Shown here piece after piece: positions 42,101 through 52,917 of a stretch of DNA of 64,000 bases. The translations under genes were made by a program, and so were the position numbers. This stretch comes from Tritrichomonas foetus (taxonomy: Eukaryota; Parabasalia; Tritrichomonadida; Tritrichomonadidae). The stretch lies in contig MLAK01000580.1 of the NCBI GenBank assembly GCA_001839685.1, positions 1 to 64,000 of the forward strand, in the 5' to 3' direction. The stretch's first letter is position 1. Every line of letters starts with the position of its first letter. Below the pieces are notes generated by a model that had not been told where the DNA came from, made no database searches, and worked only from the letters and a program-made list of their open reading frames with translations.

Positions 42101-45100
42101 TTATTATTAATGAAAAGGAAAAGAAGTTTGATTGGGATTCTTTCTTTATTTTTATTCTTGATTATAGATTCTTCTATACTGATTTCGAACCAGAAATGGT
42201 TAATTTAATCAATAAGTACCATGATAAATTCCCATTCATGCCGGACTCACCACTCAACACTATTTTAATGAACTTCATTCTCACTCTCCTTCTTCTTCCT
42301 GATTTTAACCCTGATTACAGATCAAACATCTTTAGTTTGGTATATCAACATATTCCTGATACAGCAACCATCCTTCGTTTCATTGTTTCATCACCTGACT
42401 TTTCGTCTGATTTACTTGACTATTCGAATCATTATCGGGGACAAAATAATGAAACTATTGAGATTTTGTTGTCACTTTATATATCTATTCCATTAGAAAA
42501 GTTTGACGAATATTACATTCTTGATAACCTTGAACCACAACAAGCATTTATGATTATGGATCATGTTAAGAACTCGTTATTTGGTAGTAATGAATCATTA
42601 AATGAAGATATGTTCCTTCGATACTGTCAAAGAAATATTTATGCAACAGATTCATGGGAAGGTGCACTTTCATTTTTCCTTGGAAATAAAACATTTTTGA
42701 AGACATTTGATTATGATTTGACTAATTTCCAATTTCAATATCTTCCCAATCTCTTTAGAATGATGGCATTCCTTTCGTTTGCTGCCGCGCGTTTACCAAC
42801 AGACAGCATGTGGAATCCATTTTGTGAGAAAATGCTTCAACAACTTGGGAAATTAGTGGATTTAATTGAAGATCCAGCACAATACTACAACTTGATTTTC
42901 ATTATTATGACTCTTGGGAAACCACTAAACACACAATCAAACTTTCCATTGGCTCCACAAATTGCAACTGATGGTGAAATTGTAAATTGTGCTTTGAGTA
43001 GAGGGCAAGAATATCCTAAACAAGAACCAACACCATTTGAAATGCCAAAAGTGAAGATTAGTGTGAAAGGATCAGATCTTCCAAATATTGGTTCATTGAT
43101 GCCATCGACTTTCTATCTTTCAGAAAGTTGTAATTTTACCATGGATGTTAAAGTTAGTCAATTAAACTTTGTTATCATGGAAAAACAAACCAGCATCTTT
43201 AATTTGAATTGGAATGAATCTCTTGAACGTCTTTATGAACAATTTGAAATCGAAAATACTCAACCTTCTGATGTTGAAAACACCAATATTGCAAAAGCTC
43301 TTGTTGATTTACTTGTTAAGTTCATTTTGAAGTTCCCTGAATCAATTGAAACCATTATGCCAAATAGTATTTACTTTGAGCCAAAATTATCACTCTTTTG
43401 GATTCAAAATATTACACTTGTACTCTTACAGATCTATGATAAAGAAAATCTATATGTTCCTTCAGTTTTGGATTATATCATTCATCGCCTTAATGAAGGA
43501 TTCTATGCATCTATTTATACTGATGTAATGACATATTTATTCTCAATCTTCAAGAAGAATAAGAAAGGTGTCATCCCTAATGAATACTTCCCATCAATTT
43601 GGGCATCAATAAATATAGCAAATACTCAACAACTTGAACCACTTTGCGATTTATTCTTAAATAATGAAGCAATGCTTATTCAAAAGAGCACATTCGAATT
43701 AAATAATACACTTACAATTCTTGCCAGTGATTCCTTAATTCCATTTTTACCAAAATCCTTCTCTGCATTTTATACGCACTTCATTCAGAAATTGAAGGGG
43801 AATGATTCATTCTTCTCGAAATGGAAAAAAGAACATTCAAACATTGATATTAAACTGATATTGAATGGACTTTTAATACTTGGTGAGAAAGGAATTGATG
43901 ATTATACAGCATGGAAATCCTCACAAGAAAATCAAGCAATGTTAGCTTCCTTTGATGAGCTCCTTCAACAAACACGTGAAAGAGATCGTGCAACAAATGG
44001 AGACATAATCAGGAAACATCTTGTTCCATTCCTTCAAAAGCTTGAAAGCAATGGAAGCGAACTTTTCAATGAGGTGAATTCAATGTTACACGCAGAAATC
44101 ATTCACAAGGTTAAATCTAGCGCCATCGCAACAGCTGTTAGATACTACACCAGGAGATCACTTCTAGCATCTGTTGAGCATTACTTAAGATTAAGAGAAT
44201 ATATGATTACTAAAACATTTCCATTCAATGATGCCAATTCATCAAGATACTCAATGACAATTCTTACTGATCCAATATTCCCAGCGAGAAGACAAACACC
44301 ATCACCACTTGAATATGAACATCCCGAATTTCCGAATGGAACAGCAGATGCTATTTTCCATTATAAACCAAGTGTTGAATTAGAATTTGGTATATTTCCA
44401 GATTGTGTCCGCAGTGCCATTTACACATGTAGATTCCGTGGTCCATCATTTATTAGGAGATGTAAATATCCAATGCTTGGAAGATATCTTGGTATTTCAA
44501 GCGCTCTTCCAGCAACAGAATATCACATCTTATTGGATGTTTTCGGACTTAATAAGCAGCAAATTAACTATACATGTGAGGCATCATTCCTTCATGGCGT
44601 TGATGTGCTTGAAGGAACTGCAATTTTCACTCCTGACAAACTTTACTTCTTTGAAGGTTGCAAGATTCGTGATAAGCAAGTTTTCCAAACGCACTCTTAT
44701 GAAAATGATATTTCACAAGAATTATACATCCAATTGTATCAAAGTGGACTCTTTACGAATAACTTATTTACCTTCCGATCACATTATGTATTAGTAACCG
44801 AATTAAATCAAATAACATGTTCAACAAATCACCTTTGGATTCAACGTCCATTTTCAATCACTTTGAACTATTCTCTTGGGTATCACTTTGTTCTTAACTT
44901 TACAAGGACAACTTATGACGAGGCAGCAAACTTAATTAAAGCAGGTGTTGATGCATTCTTAGAATCAGCTCCACCAGAAACAAACACACGATCACCAATT
45001 ATGACAGCAAGACTTCTTCAACACAAAATGCCGAAACTCACACAAATGTGGTGCGATGGTGAAATCGATAATTATACATACATTGGTCTTATTAACCGAA

Positions 45101-46863
45101 TTGCCAAACGTTGTTATGCTGATTTGACGCAATATCCAGCATTTCCATGGGTTGTTAGTGATTATGTTTCCGAAAGTCTTGTTGCAACACCAGACAGCAA
45201 CAATTTCCGTGATTTAACTAAACCAATGGGTCAACAAAGTGAAGAACGTGCCAAAAAATTCGATGCCGTTTTTGAAAACTCTGATCCTGGTTACTTCTAT
45301 GGAACCCATTATCTTCACTTTGGTGTTGTCACATATTTCATGTTTAGAACTGATCCTTTCTCAGTCTACTTCTTCTTACTTCATAGAGGCTGGGATCATC
45401 CCCATCGTCTCTTCTACAAAGTTCTTGAAACATGGATGAGCGCTTCAACAAATGCACCAAGTGATGTTAAAGAATTAATTCCACAAATTTACAAAGTTCC
45501 AGAAATCCTCACAAACAATTCGAACCTACCACTTGTTGTAAAAGATAAAGAAGATGTTCGAATTGTTGAATTACCAAAATGGGCTGCTAATTCAAGACAT
45601 TTTTCACAAGTTCTAACTAAGTTCTTCGAAAATATTCGTGTTACCAATTACTTACAAAATTGGATTGATTTAATATTTGGTGTTAATTCACGTGGACAAG
45701 GTGCAATTAATACCAAGAATCTGTTCCATCCAACATGCTATCCAGATGGCAAAGATTTAGGTGATATTGTTGATCATGTTGAAAAACAATGCATTATTTC
45801 ATCCATTATCAACTTCGGACAATGTTCACCACAAGTTTTTATGAAACCACATCCGAATTCTAACAGACCACATTCTAAAATCCATTTGTTGTCAAAACCT
45901 GCCAACATTGTAATGCAAAAAGTGAAAGTGAATTGTCAAAACATAACTTCAATCTACATTAATCAAAGTGATATTGTTGCTGTTAATGATCCAAAGACAT
46001 CTATATTGCCATCTCTTCAATTATTTAAATCAAACGATAGAACACTTACTTATCAAGCAGTCTCGAATGATGGTTTCTTAGCCATCAAAGTCTTCATAGA
46101 TGGTCATTTAACAATTTATCGCTTGAAATATAACAAAGGAATTTATTCCGAAGAAGTTTTAGTGACTAACCATTTAGCTGAACTTGGTGTAAAACGTTGT
46201 GCAATTTCATCTACACACTTTGTTGCTTTTGCAGCATATGGAAAAAGTGTTTTACAATTCGATGTTGGTACACAAAGACGACTTCCACCAATTAAACTAA
46301 AGTTCCCTGTCAACTTCATTGCAATAGATGAAGATGCAGCTTTAATTTGGATAACTGGTACAAATAGTATAACACTTTGTTCAATATCAGGTACAATTCT
46401 AATTGAAGAACAACTTAAATCCGAAATTACTGCCATTCACGCATCACCACTTCCTGAATATTACGAAAATAGAGGAGCAATGATCGGCCATTCAGACGGT
46501 TTCGTTTCATTTATAGGCTATTCATATGTAAATATGAAGTTAGTTATGATTCATCGTATGAAAATTGCAGATGAACCAATTGTATCAGTTGCTATTGATG
46601 CAAGAGGGCATCGAGCTATTGCTGCCACAAAAACAAATGTTTTTGATCTTGAATATATTGGCACGAAAGAGAAACCACTAAGTCCCAAACTCTTTGTTGG
46701 CTGCGCATTTTGTGGAAATACAAAAAAGACACTTCCAACTTGTCCAAGATGCTCGAGATATTGTTGCTCAAAGTGTCTTTCGAAAGATCCTGCACTTGGT
46801 ATGAAAGTCTGTAATTCTTGTAAGAAACCTTTACCAGAACAACCACAAAAATCAACCCGTTGA
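39164..46863 (+). CDS. ALFY/WDFY3-like BEACH-WD40 protein with C-terminal FYVE-like zinc finger
   Basis: A giant BEACH scaffold of about 2565 residues. In order: helical armadillo-like N-terminus; ConA-like lectin fold (DNA about 41340-41740); further solenoid; PH-like domain (about 44590-44930); BEACH domain (about 45030-45860) with W-C-D-G-E-I-D-N-Y-T-Y, P-W-V-V-S-D-Y, F-R-D-L-T-K-P-M-G and W-I-D-L-I-F-G; WD40 repeats; and an eight-Cys cross-brace finger (DNA about 46705-46830) spaced CX2C-X9-CX2C-X4-CX2C-X11-CX2C. PH-BEACH-WD40-FYVE order is that of ALFY/WDFY3, an autophagy adaptor. The finger lacks the R-R-H-H-C-R signature, so PI3P binding is doubtful. The main frame has no ATG for 120 codons; an ATG at 39164 opens a 15-codon coding-like frame that joins it if one A is added to the seven-A run at 39204-39210. 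Confidence 0.9.
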
Positions 46864-47064
46864 TTAGATAAAATATGACTAAGCAAAATAATAACAATAC
46901 AATTAATTATGGCTAATTCCATTTTAATACCTATTTATTACGTATTGAGTACATATTTAAATCAAACTATAAAAAAAAATAGTAAATAAAAAGATTATGG
47001 CGATAAATGTTTTACCTTTTTCTTTCTTCATATTTACTTTTTACATTTTACACAATAAAATCAT

Positions 47065-47253
47065 ATGAAATTATCACTCTCTAGGATTGAAGAAAGACTG
47101 CGTGCTTCTTTGAAAGGGAACTTATCATCTGGATTAAATTTAGTTAATAAGTTATTCTATAATTCTTATGAACAACAACCAAAACAAACTAAAAAAAAAA
47201 AGATATTTGTTACTATTGAGAGAAAAAATGACTTTAAATATCTCCTATTCTGA
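47065..47253 (+). CDS. Possible small basic protein
   Basis: A 62-codon frame with an ATG start, an N-terminal stretch that looks like a helix (S-R-I-E-E-R-L-R-A-S-L) and a Lys-rich middle (Q-T-K-K-K-K). It has no known relative that I recognise. It may be a genuine small gene, the remnant of a longer one, or chance. No supporting neighbour or domain is visible. Confidence 0.25.
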   Translation: MKLSLSRIEERLRASLKGNLSSGLNLVNKLFYNSYEQQPKQTKKKKIFVTIERKNDFKYLLF

Positions 47254-48170
47254 TAAAACAGTTCAGTGAGAAATTGCTTTTCCTGGCTCACTGTTGACTG
47301 TGTCAAGACTCCTAGCTAATTTTCCTATGACCATAATTGAGTTGATTTCTTGTCAATGGCGTCTTTTTAGCGGTTGTAAATGTTTGGAGAGCAGATCGTG
47401 TTGCATGCTTTTTAAGTTTTACTTTATACTGGTTTCCAGCAAAATTGCAAAATTATCACCACTTCTATTGTAGTGGATATTTTTAGAAAATAGATTTCTA
47501 CCAAAAAATGTAGATTTTATTAAAATTTCAAGAATTTTTCAATATAAAACTTTTTGACAATTTGGAGAAATGAACTGATTTCACATCATTTTATCTATCA
47601 AAGAACATAAGAATATGCAACTATAAGAATTGCTGAAGCACTCCAAGACAGAAGATGGTTAACATTTGTTTTTACCCATTTTCTTTTTCATTTGTTTCAA
47701 TAATTCCGAATTTTGTAAGTTTAATGTTAATGAAAGAAATTCATTTTTTCAATACTTTTTATTTAAATTGAAATATCATTATTCTGAAGATTATATTTCT
47801 GTTCTGAAAAGTATTCTGAAAAATTGAAAAATTGATTTTAGATTAAGAAAATATTTGAATATTTGTAGTGCGAATAATTGACAGAAAGCATGACACATGA
47901 GAATACTTGTACAACCATATCGTAATCGGGACAATTCATTTCTCCTTTTGAAACTGTGAATAATCAAACATATTTTACAAAAATTGTTGGATTGTAGGTT
48001 AATATAATGATTAAAGCGAATTATTATAAAATATAAATATTTTAAAAAAGTAATTCTCGGGAAAATCGGAGTAATCTCAAATAAATATGGCAGTAACTTT
48101 CCATCATTCATGTGACATTTCCTTCTCAAAAGCTCTAAAACTTTAGAGATGTATTGAAAAAAATGAATTG

Positions 48171-48325
48171 GAGAAAGTGGTTTTGATTGAAATTCGAATA
48201 CCAAAGAAATTTTCAATTAAGGTGATCAATATTTATTATTGTTAATATTTATTGAAATTTTCATTAGAGAAAGTGGTTTTGATTGAAATTCGAATATCAA
48301 AGAAATTTTCAATACAGGTGCTCAA
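48171..48325 (+). repeat. Imperfect direct repeat of about 59 bp
   Basis: Copies at 48171-48229 and 48267-48325, offset by 96 bp, both begin GAGAAAGTGGTTTTGATTGA and differ at only a few positions towards the 3' end. A local duplication upstream of the kinase gene. Confidence 0.85.
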
Positions 48326-48779
48326 CAGTAATGTCATGAAATAAATGACAACATTGTCTGTCATCTCTTTTTTCAATTAGTTCCGGAAATATGATCACAT
48401 TATCACAAAATCACAGAATGGATATTTGAAACACAATTATTTCGAATCGTCAAGAAAATTCTGTATGTGAGAAACAATGCATTCAATTCATTTTTTTCTT
48501 TCTGATATAAAAAAAAGGTTTATTTCATGCTCTTCAGAAATATTTAAGACCTGTATATAAAGTAATTAAAATACGAAAATTACAAAAATAATTATATGAA
48601 AAAGTTAAATATTTTCAATTATAAATTTTAGATTGTGTAGATAAAATTCACAAGAATTCTGATTTCTTTGGATTTATTCAATAAATGAATTGAAAAATTT
48701 CAATTTTAATACACAACAATTCCAAAGAACAACAACTTTGTTTTTACACAAAAAGTTTGGGAGACATTAGAAAACAAAA

Positions 48780-50456
48780 ATGTGTGTTGAAGACTCTTTT
48801 AGCAAGCTTCGCTCAGGCTTCAAGATCGGTGATTTCATTTTCGTTCATGCTGTAGGCACAGGCGCATTCGCTACTGTTTGGAAAGCTCGCCACGAAATCA
48901 CATCCAACAGCGTCGCCATCAAAGTTGTCAAAAAGAGCGCGGTTTCTTCCAGCCTGGCCAAAACTCGACTCCAACGCGAAATATCACTCCTAAAGCGCTT
49001 CGACCACCCCTTCATTGCCGACTTTTTCCAGGAAATCGAAGACGAAGATAATATCTACTTGGTCATGGAGCACGTCGATAATGGGAATTTGCTTGATTAT
49101 GTGAACGGAAGCGGACGCCTTTCAGAAAATCTGGCCAGGCGGTATTTCATCCAATTAATTTCTGCATTGGAATATCTCCATAAAGACAAAAAAGTGGCGC
49201 ATAGGGATTTGAAATGTGAAAATGTGATGTTAGACAAGTATCACAACATCAGATTGATCGATTTCGGACTATCCAATATATTCACCGATACGAATCCCGA
49301 ACTAAAAACGGCGTGCGGCTCACCAGCTTACGCCGCACCTGAGATGATTCAAGGGCAGTCATACACGATCGCCGCTGATATTTGGAGTGCTGGAATTTTA
49401 TTGTATTCCATCATTGTTGGTCGCCTTCCTTACGACGACGATAACGTTAACCGTTTACTTCAGAAAATAGTGTATACTGAAGTTTTTTATCCATCTTTTC
49501 TATCGGCGCAACTCGAAGATTTACTACAGAAAATGTTATGTAAAGATCCGAGAGAAAGAATCACTCTTGATAAAATTAAAACGCACCCTTGGTTCTCTCA
49601 AAGCGAATATGAGTCTCTTTTGATTTACACACAATCAGAAATGTTCAAAATGCAATTTGAACTAATTCGAGATGGTCAATCAACTGATCCAGTTATTGCC
49701 AAAGAAATTATAGATAAAATGTCTTCATATGGCGTAGAGTGTCACGGACTCCATCAGTCGCTTCTTTTGGGCGAATATACAGATAAAACAGCTCTATACA
49801 AAATTCTATACCGGGAAAACTTGACAGAAAAATTGAAAGATGCAATGTTGAAGATGATCAACAAATCTAATCAATATAACGTTTCAGGTAAACTTCAAAC
49901 TCAACCACTCATACGTTTCAAGATGAAACAAGTATTCAAAATCCCAGAAAATATGAAAAACGAACAAAATAACACAAATGTGAATGGAAGTGGAATGAAA
50001 CAACCAAATTTACTTGGTCTCACTCGAACACATAGTCATAATCATAATGCTAATATTGCCAATCAAGTAATGAGTGAAACAGAGAGTAAAAATAATAACA
50101 ATACAACAACAAATTATACAGCAGTTGTCAATAATTTGGATTTAAACAAAGTGAAAGAAAACGAAAAAGCTCAAAGCCAACTTTCTTCTAACTCTTCTAA
50201 TACAAACGTTAATGGAAATGGAAATGGAGCTGATCCAAATTCACCAAGAAGACAGAAGAATTTGAGGTGTTTGAGATGTCCACCAATGTCAATGATGAAT
50301 CAAACTGGACAGGCAAGGATTCTTGGCGCACCAGTCAAACAGACATCGAACAGGAGGCTTTCAAGGCCTGTTGCATTCAGAAAATCTTTGGCAATGCCGA
50401 CACATGAGGAGAAAACAATCAAACCAAACTTGAACCTCATTCCAACGGGATTCTAA
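48780..50456 (+). CDS. SNF1/MARK-like (CAMK group) Ser/Thr protein kinase
   Basis: A 558-residue kinase of the AMPK/SNF1/MARK branch. The catalytic domain (about 15-273) has G-T-G-A-F-A-T-V, Lys48 (A-I-K-V-V), Asp143 (H-R-D-L-K-C-E-N), Asp161 (D-F-G-L-S) and an activation loop L-K-T-A-C-G-S-P-A-Y-A-A-P-E, in which Thr177 corresponds to the residue phosphorylated by LKB1-type upstream kinases. A helical segment follows (about 285-370) that may serve as a UBA-like autoinhibitory region. The rest is Asn/Ser-rich and disordered, then ends in a basic stretch (R-R-Q-K-N-L-R-C-L-R-C). The first 500 bp are noticeably richer in G and C than the surroundings. The start is the ATG at 48780. Trichomonads have many such kinases, so a one-to-one orthologue cannot be assigned. 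Confidence 0.93.
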   Translation: MCVEDSFSKLRSGFKIGDFIFVHAVGTGAFATVWKARHEITSNSVAIKVVKKSAVSSSLAKTRLQREISLLKRFDHPFIADFFQEIEDEDNIYLVMEHVDNGNLLDYVNGSGRLSENLARRYFIQLISALEYLHKDKKVAHRDLKCENVMLDKYHNIRLIDFGLSNIFTDTNPELKTACGSPAYAAPEMIQGQSYTIAADIWSAGILLYSIIVGRLPYDDDNVNRLLQKIVYTEVFYPSFLSAQLEDLLQKMLCKDPRERITLDKIKTHPWFSQSEYESLLIYTQSEMFKMQFELIRDGQSTDPVIAKEIIDKMSSYGVECHGLHQSLLLGEYTDKTALYKILYRENLTEKLKDAMLKMINKSNQYNVSGKLQTQPLIRFKMKQVFKIPENMKNEQNNTNVNGSGMKQPNLLGLTRTHSHNHNANIANQVMSETESKNNNNTTTNYTAVVNNLDLNKVKENEKAQSQLSSNSSNTNVNGNGNGADPNSPRRQKNLRCLRCPPMSMMNQTGQARILGAPVKQTSNRRLSRPVAFRKSLAMPTHEEKTIKPNLNLIPTGF

Positions 50457-51157
50457 AGAGAAACGAGTGTAAACAAAAATGTCATCATGATTTTAAATAT
50501 TTATTTGGACGAAAGGAAAAAAAAAAAAGAAAAAAAAAATTAATGTTTATATAATGTTCAATTGTCTCGAGTTATACACAGTAAATATAATAATATATCT
50601 ATACATTCAATATCGTTTTTTTATTTATTTATTTTGTTTCGATAAGATACTTTCGAAACTAAATCATTTCTTTAGTTGTGTACAGAGGTGCTTTAACTCC
50701 CGAATAACCATTTTCGTTAAACATTAAAATTTGAAATATTCCACTGAAGTCTTTTAATAACAATATCATCATATAAACGAAACAAATAATGTTACTTGAG
50801 AATCAATATATTCGAAATTATTTTCCTTTTTTAATACTTCTTCTTCTTTTGAAATCAATAATTCTAAAATTTTAGAACCTGTAGTGTGAGAACGCAGCAT
50901 TATATTTGGTTAGAATGATGAGAGATACTGTGATATAATATCAATGACGATTTAATTATACTGTTTTGTTTTAGATGAATGATTTCTTAAGAAAGACAAA
51001 GAACGAAAACACACTAGCCATGTGTATTCCAAAACATAATTGACGAATACATTTTTCACATATGAAAAAAAAAAAAAGCAAAAAAACTGAAAAATGAAAA
51101 GAAAGAAAGTTATATAATAAAATTTTTTAATTTCATCGTCCTTCATACTCTGTTTCT
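50457..51157. other. Convergent intergenic region
   Basis: About 700 bp between convergent genes, with long A runs near 50517-50540 and 51065-51077. I see nothing that could be a gene. Confidence 0.55.
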
Positions 51158-52069
51158 TCATTCTTTCTGGTCAGTGTTGCACCACTTGCACCTGTTCACT
51201 GAGTCCTCGTCGCTTGTCTTTGAGAACATTGGATGATGCATGAGACGGATTCGGTCCTGGTCAACATCTGACACGTCGTATGTCTTCTTGATTTCGGCGA
51301 TCTCTGTTGCGTTGAGCTCCTTGAATCCGTGAGAAGGGAAGTTTCCTTGGCGATGGAAGAGTCCTCCATCAATTGATGAAATTCCAAGAACGCGGCCGAA
51401 AATCAGTTTGTCGACTTTGAAGACATTATCTGTAATCCATTTGACGCCGAGAAGGTTGTACATTTTTGGATCTTGCTGGACGATAGCTAGTGCGTTATAC
51501 AATTTGTGAGGGAAGCGACAATTTGCATTATTTTTACGTTGGAAGAATTTTGTGACTAATTCGCCAAAGCTGCTATCGAGGTTGAGCCAGTAATTTGATG
51601 GAAGGAAGCCCAAAGCTTGTGGAGAGACCGTTAATTGTTGATCGTTCAGTGCCTCTTGGTAAGCTGTATTTGATGTGGGACCTTCAATATCGAGTTCTGT
51701 TGGCATGACTTTGGCTTTTGGCGTCTTTTGGCGGGCTGCTCCACCACCTCCAGCCTTTCTCTGGTGGCCCTGGCCTCCTGCGGCAACTGGGGCCGGATTG
51801 GCGACCATTGCTCCAGCTGGAATGGCCGGAGCGCCTCCAGTGAGTGGCTGGCCGGGTGGTACGTTTACTCCTGCTGTACTAAATGGAGCCCCTGAAAGCT
51901 GAAGGGGAACTGCGCGACTGGCTGATGCTGATTTTTCGACTGAGATCTCGCCGGTGGCAGTAAGCTGCCCGTTGAAACTTGGTGGAACTGTGCCATTTGG
52001 CGGTGGTGGAAGGGAGAACTGTTGGGCGCCTGATCCAGGAAGATTCGAGGGATTTGAAGAAGGTTGCAT
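51158..52069 (-). CDS. Initiator-binding-domain (IBD, IBP39-type) transcription factor
   Basis: A 303-residue protein. Residues about 145-300 match the IBD as I know it from Trichomonas IBP39, the winged-helix protein that recognises the Inr core promoter: L-P-S-N-Y-W, S-S-F-G-E-L-V, R-F-P-H-K-L-Y-N-A-L, L-L-G-V-K-W-I-T-D-N-V-F-K-V, I-F-G-R-V-L-G-I and Q-G-N-F-P-S-H-G-F. It would act in the nucleus to direct RNA polymerase II to Inr promoters. The N-terminal half is a Pro/Ala/Gly-rich, basic, disordered arm (G-G-Q-G-H-Q-R-K-A-G-G-G-G-A-A-R), so the IBD is at the C-terminus; in IBP39 it is N-terminal. The gene is clearly more GC-rich than its neighbours. The TCATAC motif 24 nt upstream suggests it may be read by its own class of factor. 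The family call is from memory, not a search. Confidence 0.8.
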   Translation of the reverse strand: MQPSSNPSNLPGSGAQQFSLPPPPNGTVPPSFNGQLTATGEISVEKSASASRAVPLQLSGAPFSTAGVNVPPGQPLTGGAPAIPAGAMVANPAPVAAGGQGHQRKAGGGGAARQKTPKAKVMPTELDIEGPTSNTAYQEALNDQQLTVSPQALGFLPSNYWLNLDSSFGELVTKFFQRKNNANCRFPHKLYNALAIVQQDPKMYNLLGVKWITDNVFKVDKLIFGRVLGISSIDGGLFHRQGNFPSHGFKELNATEIAEIKKTYDVSDVDQDRIRLMHHPMFSKTSDEDSVNRCKWCNTDQKE

Positions 52070-52089
52070 TTCGACTAATAAAAAGTTTA

Positions 52090-52095
52090 GTATGA
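52090..52095 (-). promoter_or_regulatory. Initiator-like TCATAC upstream of the IBD gene
   Basis: GTATGA on the + strand. Its A is 24 nt before the ATG. Further upstream the coding strand repeats AACTTTTCTC/CACTTTTT-type motifs (about 52105-52200), possibly promoter elements. Confidence 0.35.
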
Positions 52096-52715
52096 AATTT
52101 GAATAGTTTTGGAAAAAGTTGACTGTTACATTGAAAAAGTGATGAAAAAAGTGAGAAAAGTTAGATGAAAATTAAATCAATGTTTAAAAAGTGGAGAAAA
52201 GTTAGATTAACAAACCATTCAAAAATTGGCGCCATTCAGCTTTTTGTTAAATACCCCGCCGAAAGTGCAACTTTTTTCACTTTTCCCACTTTTTGTTAAG
52301 CTTCTCTGTGAAGTGTATTGTGGAATGCATGAAAATCTGAGGTTTTCAGAAGCAACTGTGTCAAATGAGCTGCAAAAAAGACAGTTGAGTGCCACGTTAA
52401 AAAAAACGGCGAGATAACGGTTTCCCTATCTTACAATCTTGCACTTTTCGGTTATTTGCCCTTGTAGAGGTGAATTCATAATTCCTCTTCTCCTTGTTGA
52501 GGAAAGAAGTTCATCTTTGTTTCTTAAGATATCATAAAAACTACAATAATTTTTGATGTACATCATTCACCGAAAAAAATCTTTTTCCAAACATCATGAC
52601 TGAGATTTGAAAGAAAATTCAAAATAATTGATTGCTCATGTCTGTTTTCATATCTATAAGATAACATTTTTCTTCTACACATAAAACATGATAAAATGAA
52701 AATAGTTCGTTTTTA
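52096..52715. other. Intergenic region, IBD gene to element 2
   Basis: About 620 bp with repeated ACTTTTT-type motifs on the minus strand near the IBD gene. I see no gene in it. Confidence 0.5.
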
Positions 52716-52742
52716 CCCTAAAATCGCAAACTTTTCCCCTTT
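52716..52742 (+). repeat. Left terminal inverted repeat of element 2
   Basis: Matches the reverse complement of 57846-57872 at 24 of 27 positions and is preceded by TA. Confidence 0.8.
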
Positions 52743-52773
52743 CTGTTTTACAAGATATGGTTATAATTCGACG

Positions 52774-52797
52774 AAAATCTGACAATTGTCAGATTTT
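52774..52797. repeat. 24-bp perfect palindrome inside the left end of element 2
   Basis: The half-site AAAATCTGACAA is followed by its exact reverse complement. The core AATCTGAC/GTCAGATT also forms the inner part of the terminal repeats of element 1, where it is likewise inverted at the left end. It is a candidate transposase-binding site. Confidence 0.6.
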
Positions 52798-52917
52798 TAT
52801 TGATAGTTTTTTTCAATATTAAAATAACTTTTTGATTAAATTAATGTACGGTTAGAATGGATCATTTCACTTTTTATATTCTCACATATGTATATTTAAT
52901 TTCTAATTTCAGACTTA

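Larger units (their letters stand above)
46864..48779. other. Intergenic region, BEACH gene to SNF1-like kinase
   Basis: About 1.9 kb, AT-rich. It contains a possible small gene at 47065 and a roughly 59-bp direct repeat at 48171, listed separately. A 141-codon minus-strand frame at 47791-48216 lacks an ATG start and is not accepted as a gene. Confidence 0.5.

Noticed and set aside
47264..47292. CAGTGAG/CTCACTG hairpin
   Set aside because: A 7-bp stem with a 15-nt loop is too weak to call a terminator or RNA element in a eukaryotic genome.
47791..48216. 141-codon minus-strand frame
   Set aside because: It begins at TTG, has random-looking composition and overlaps a direct repeat. It may be a relic, but it cannot be supported as a gene.
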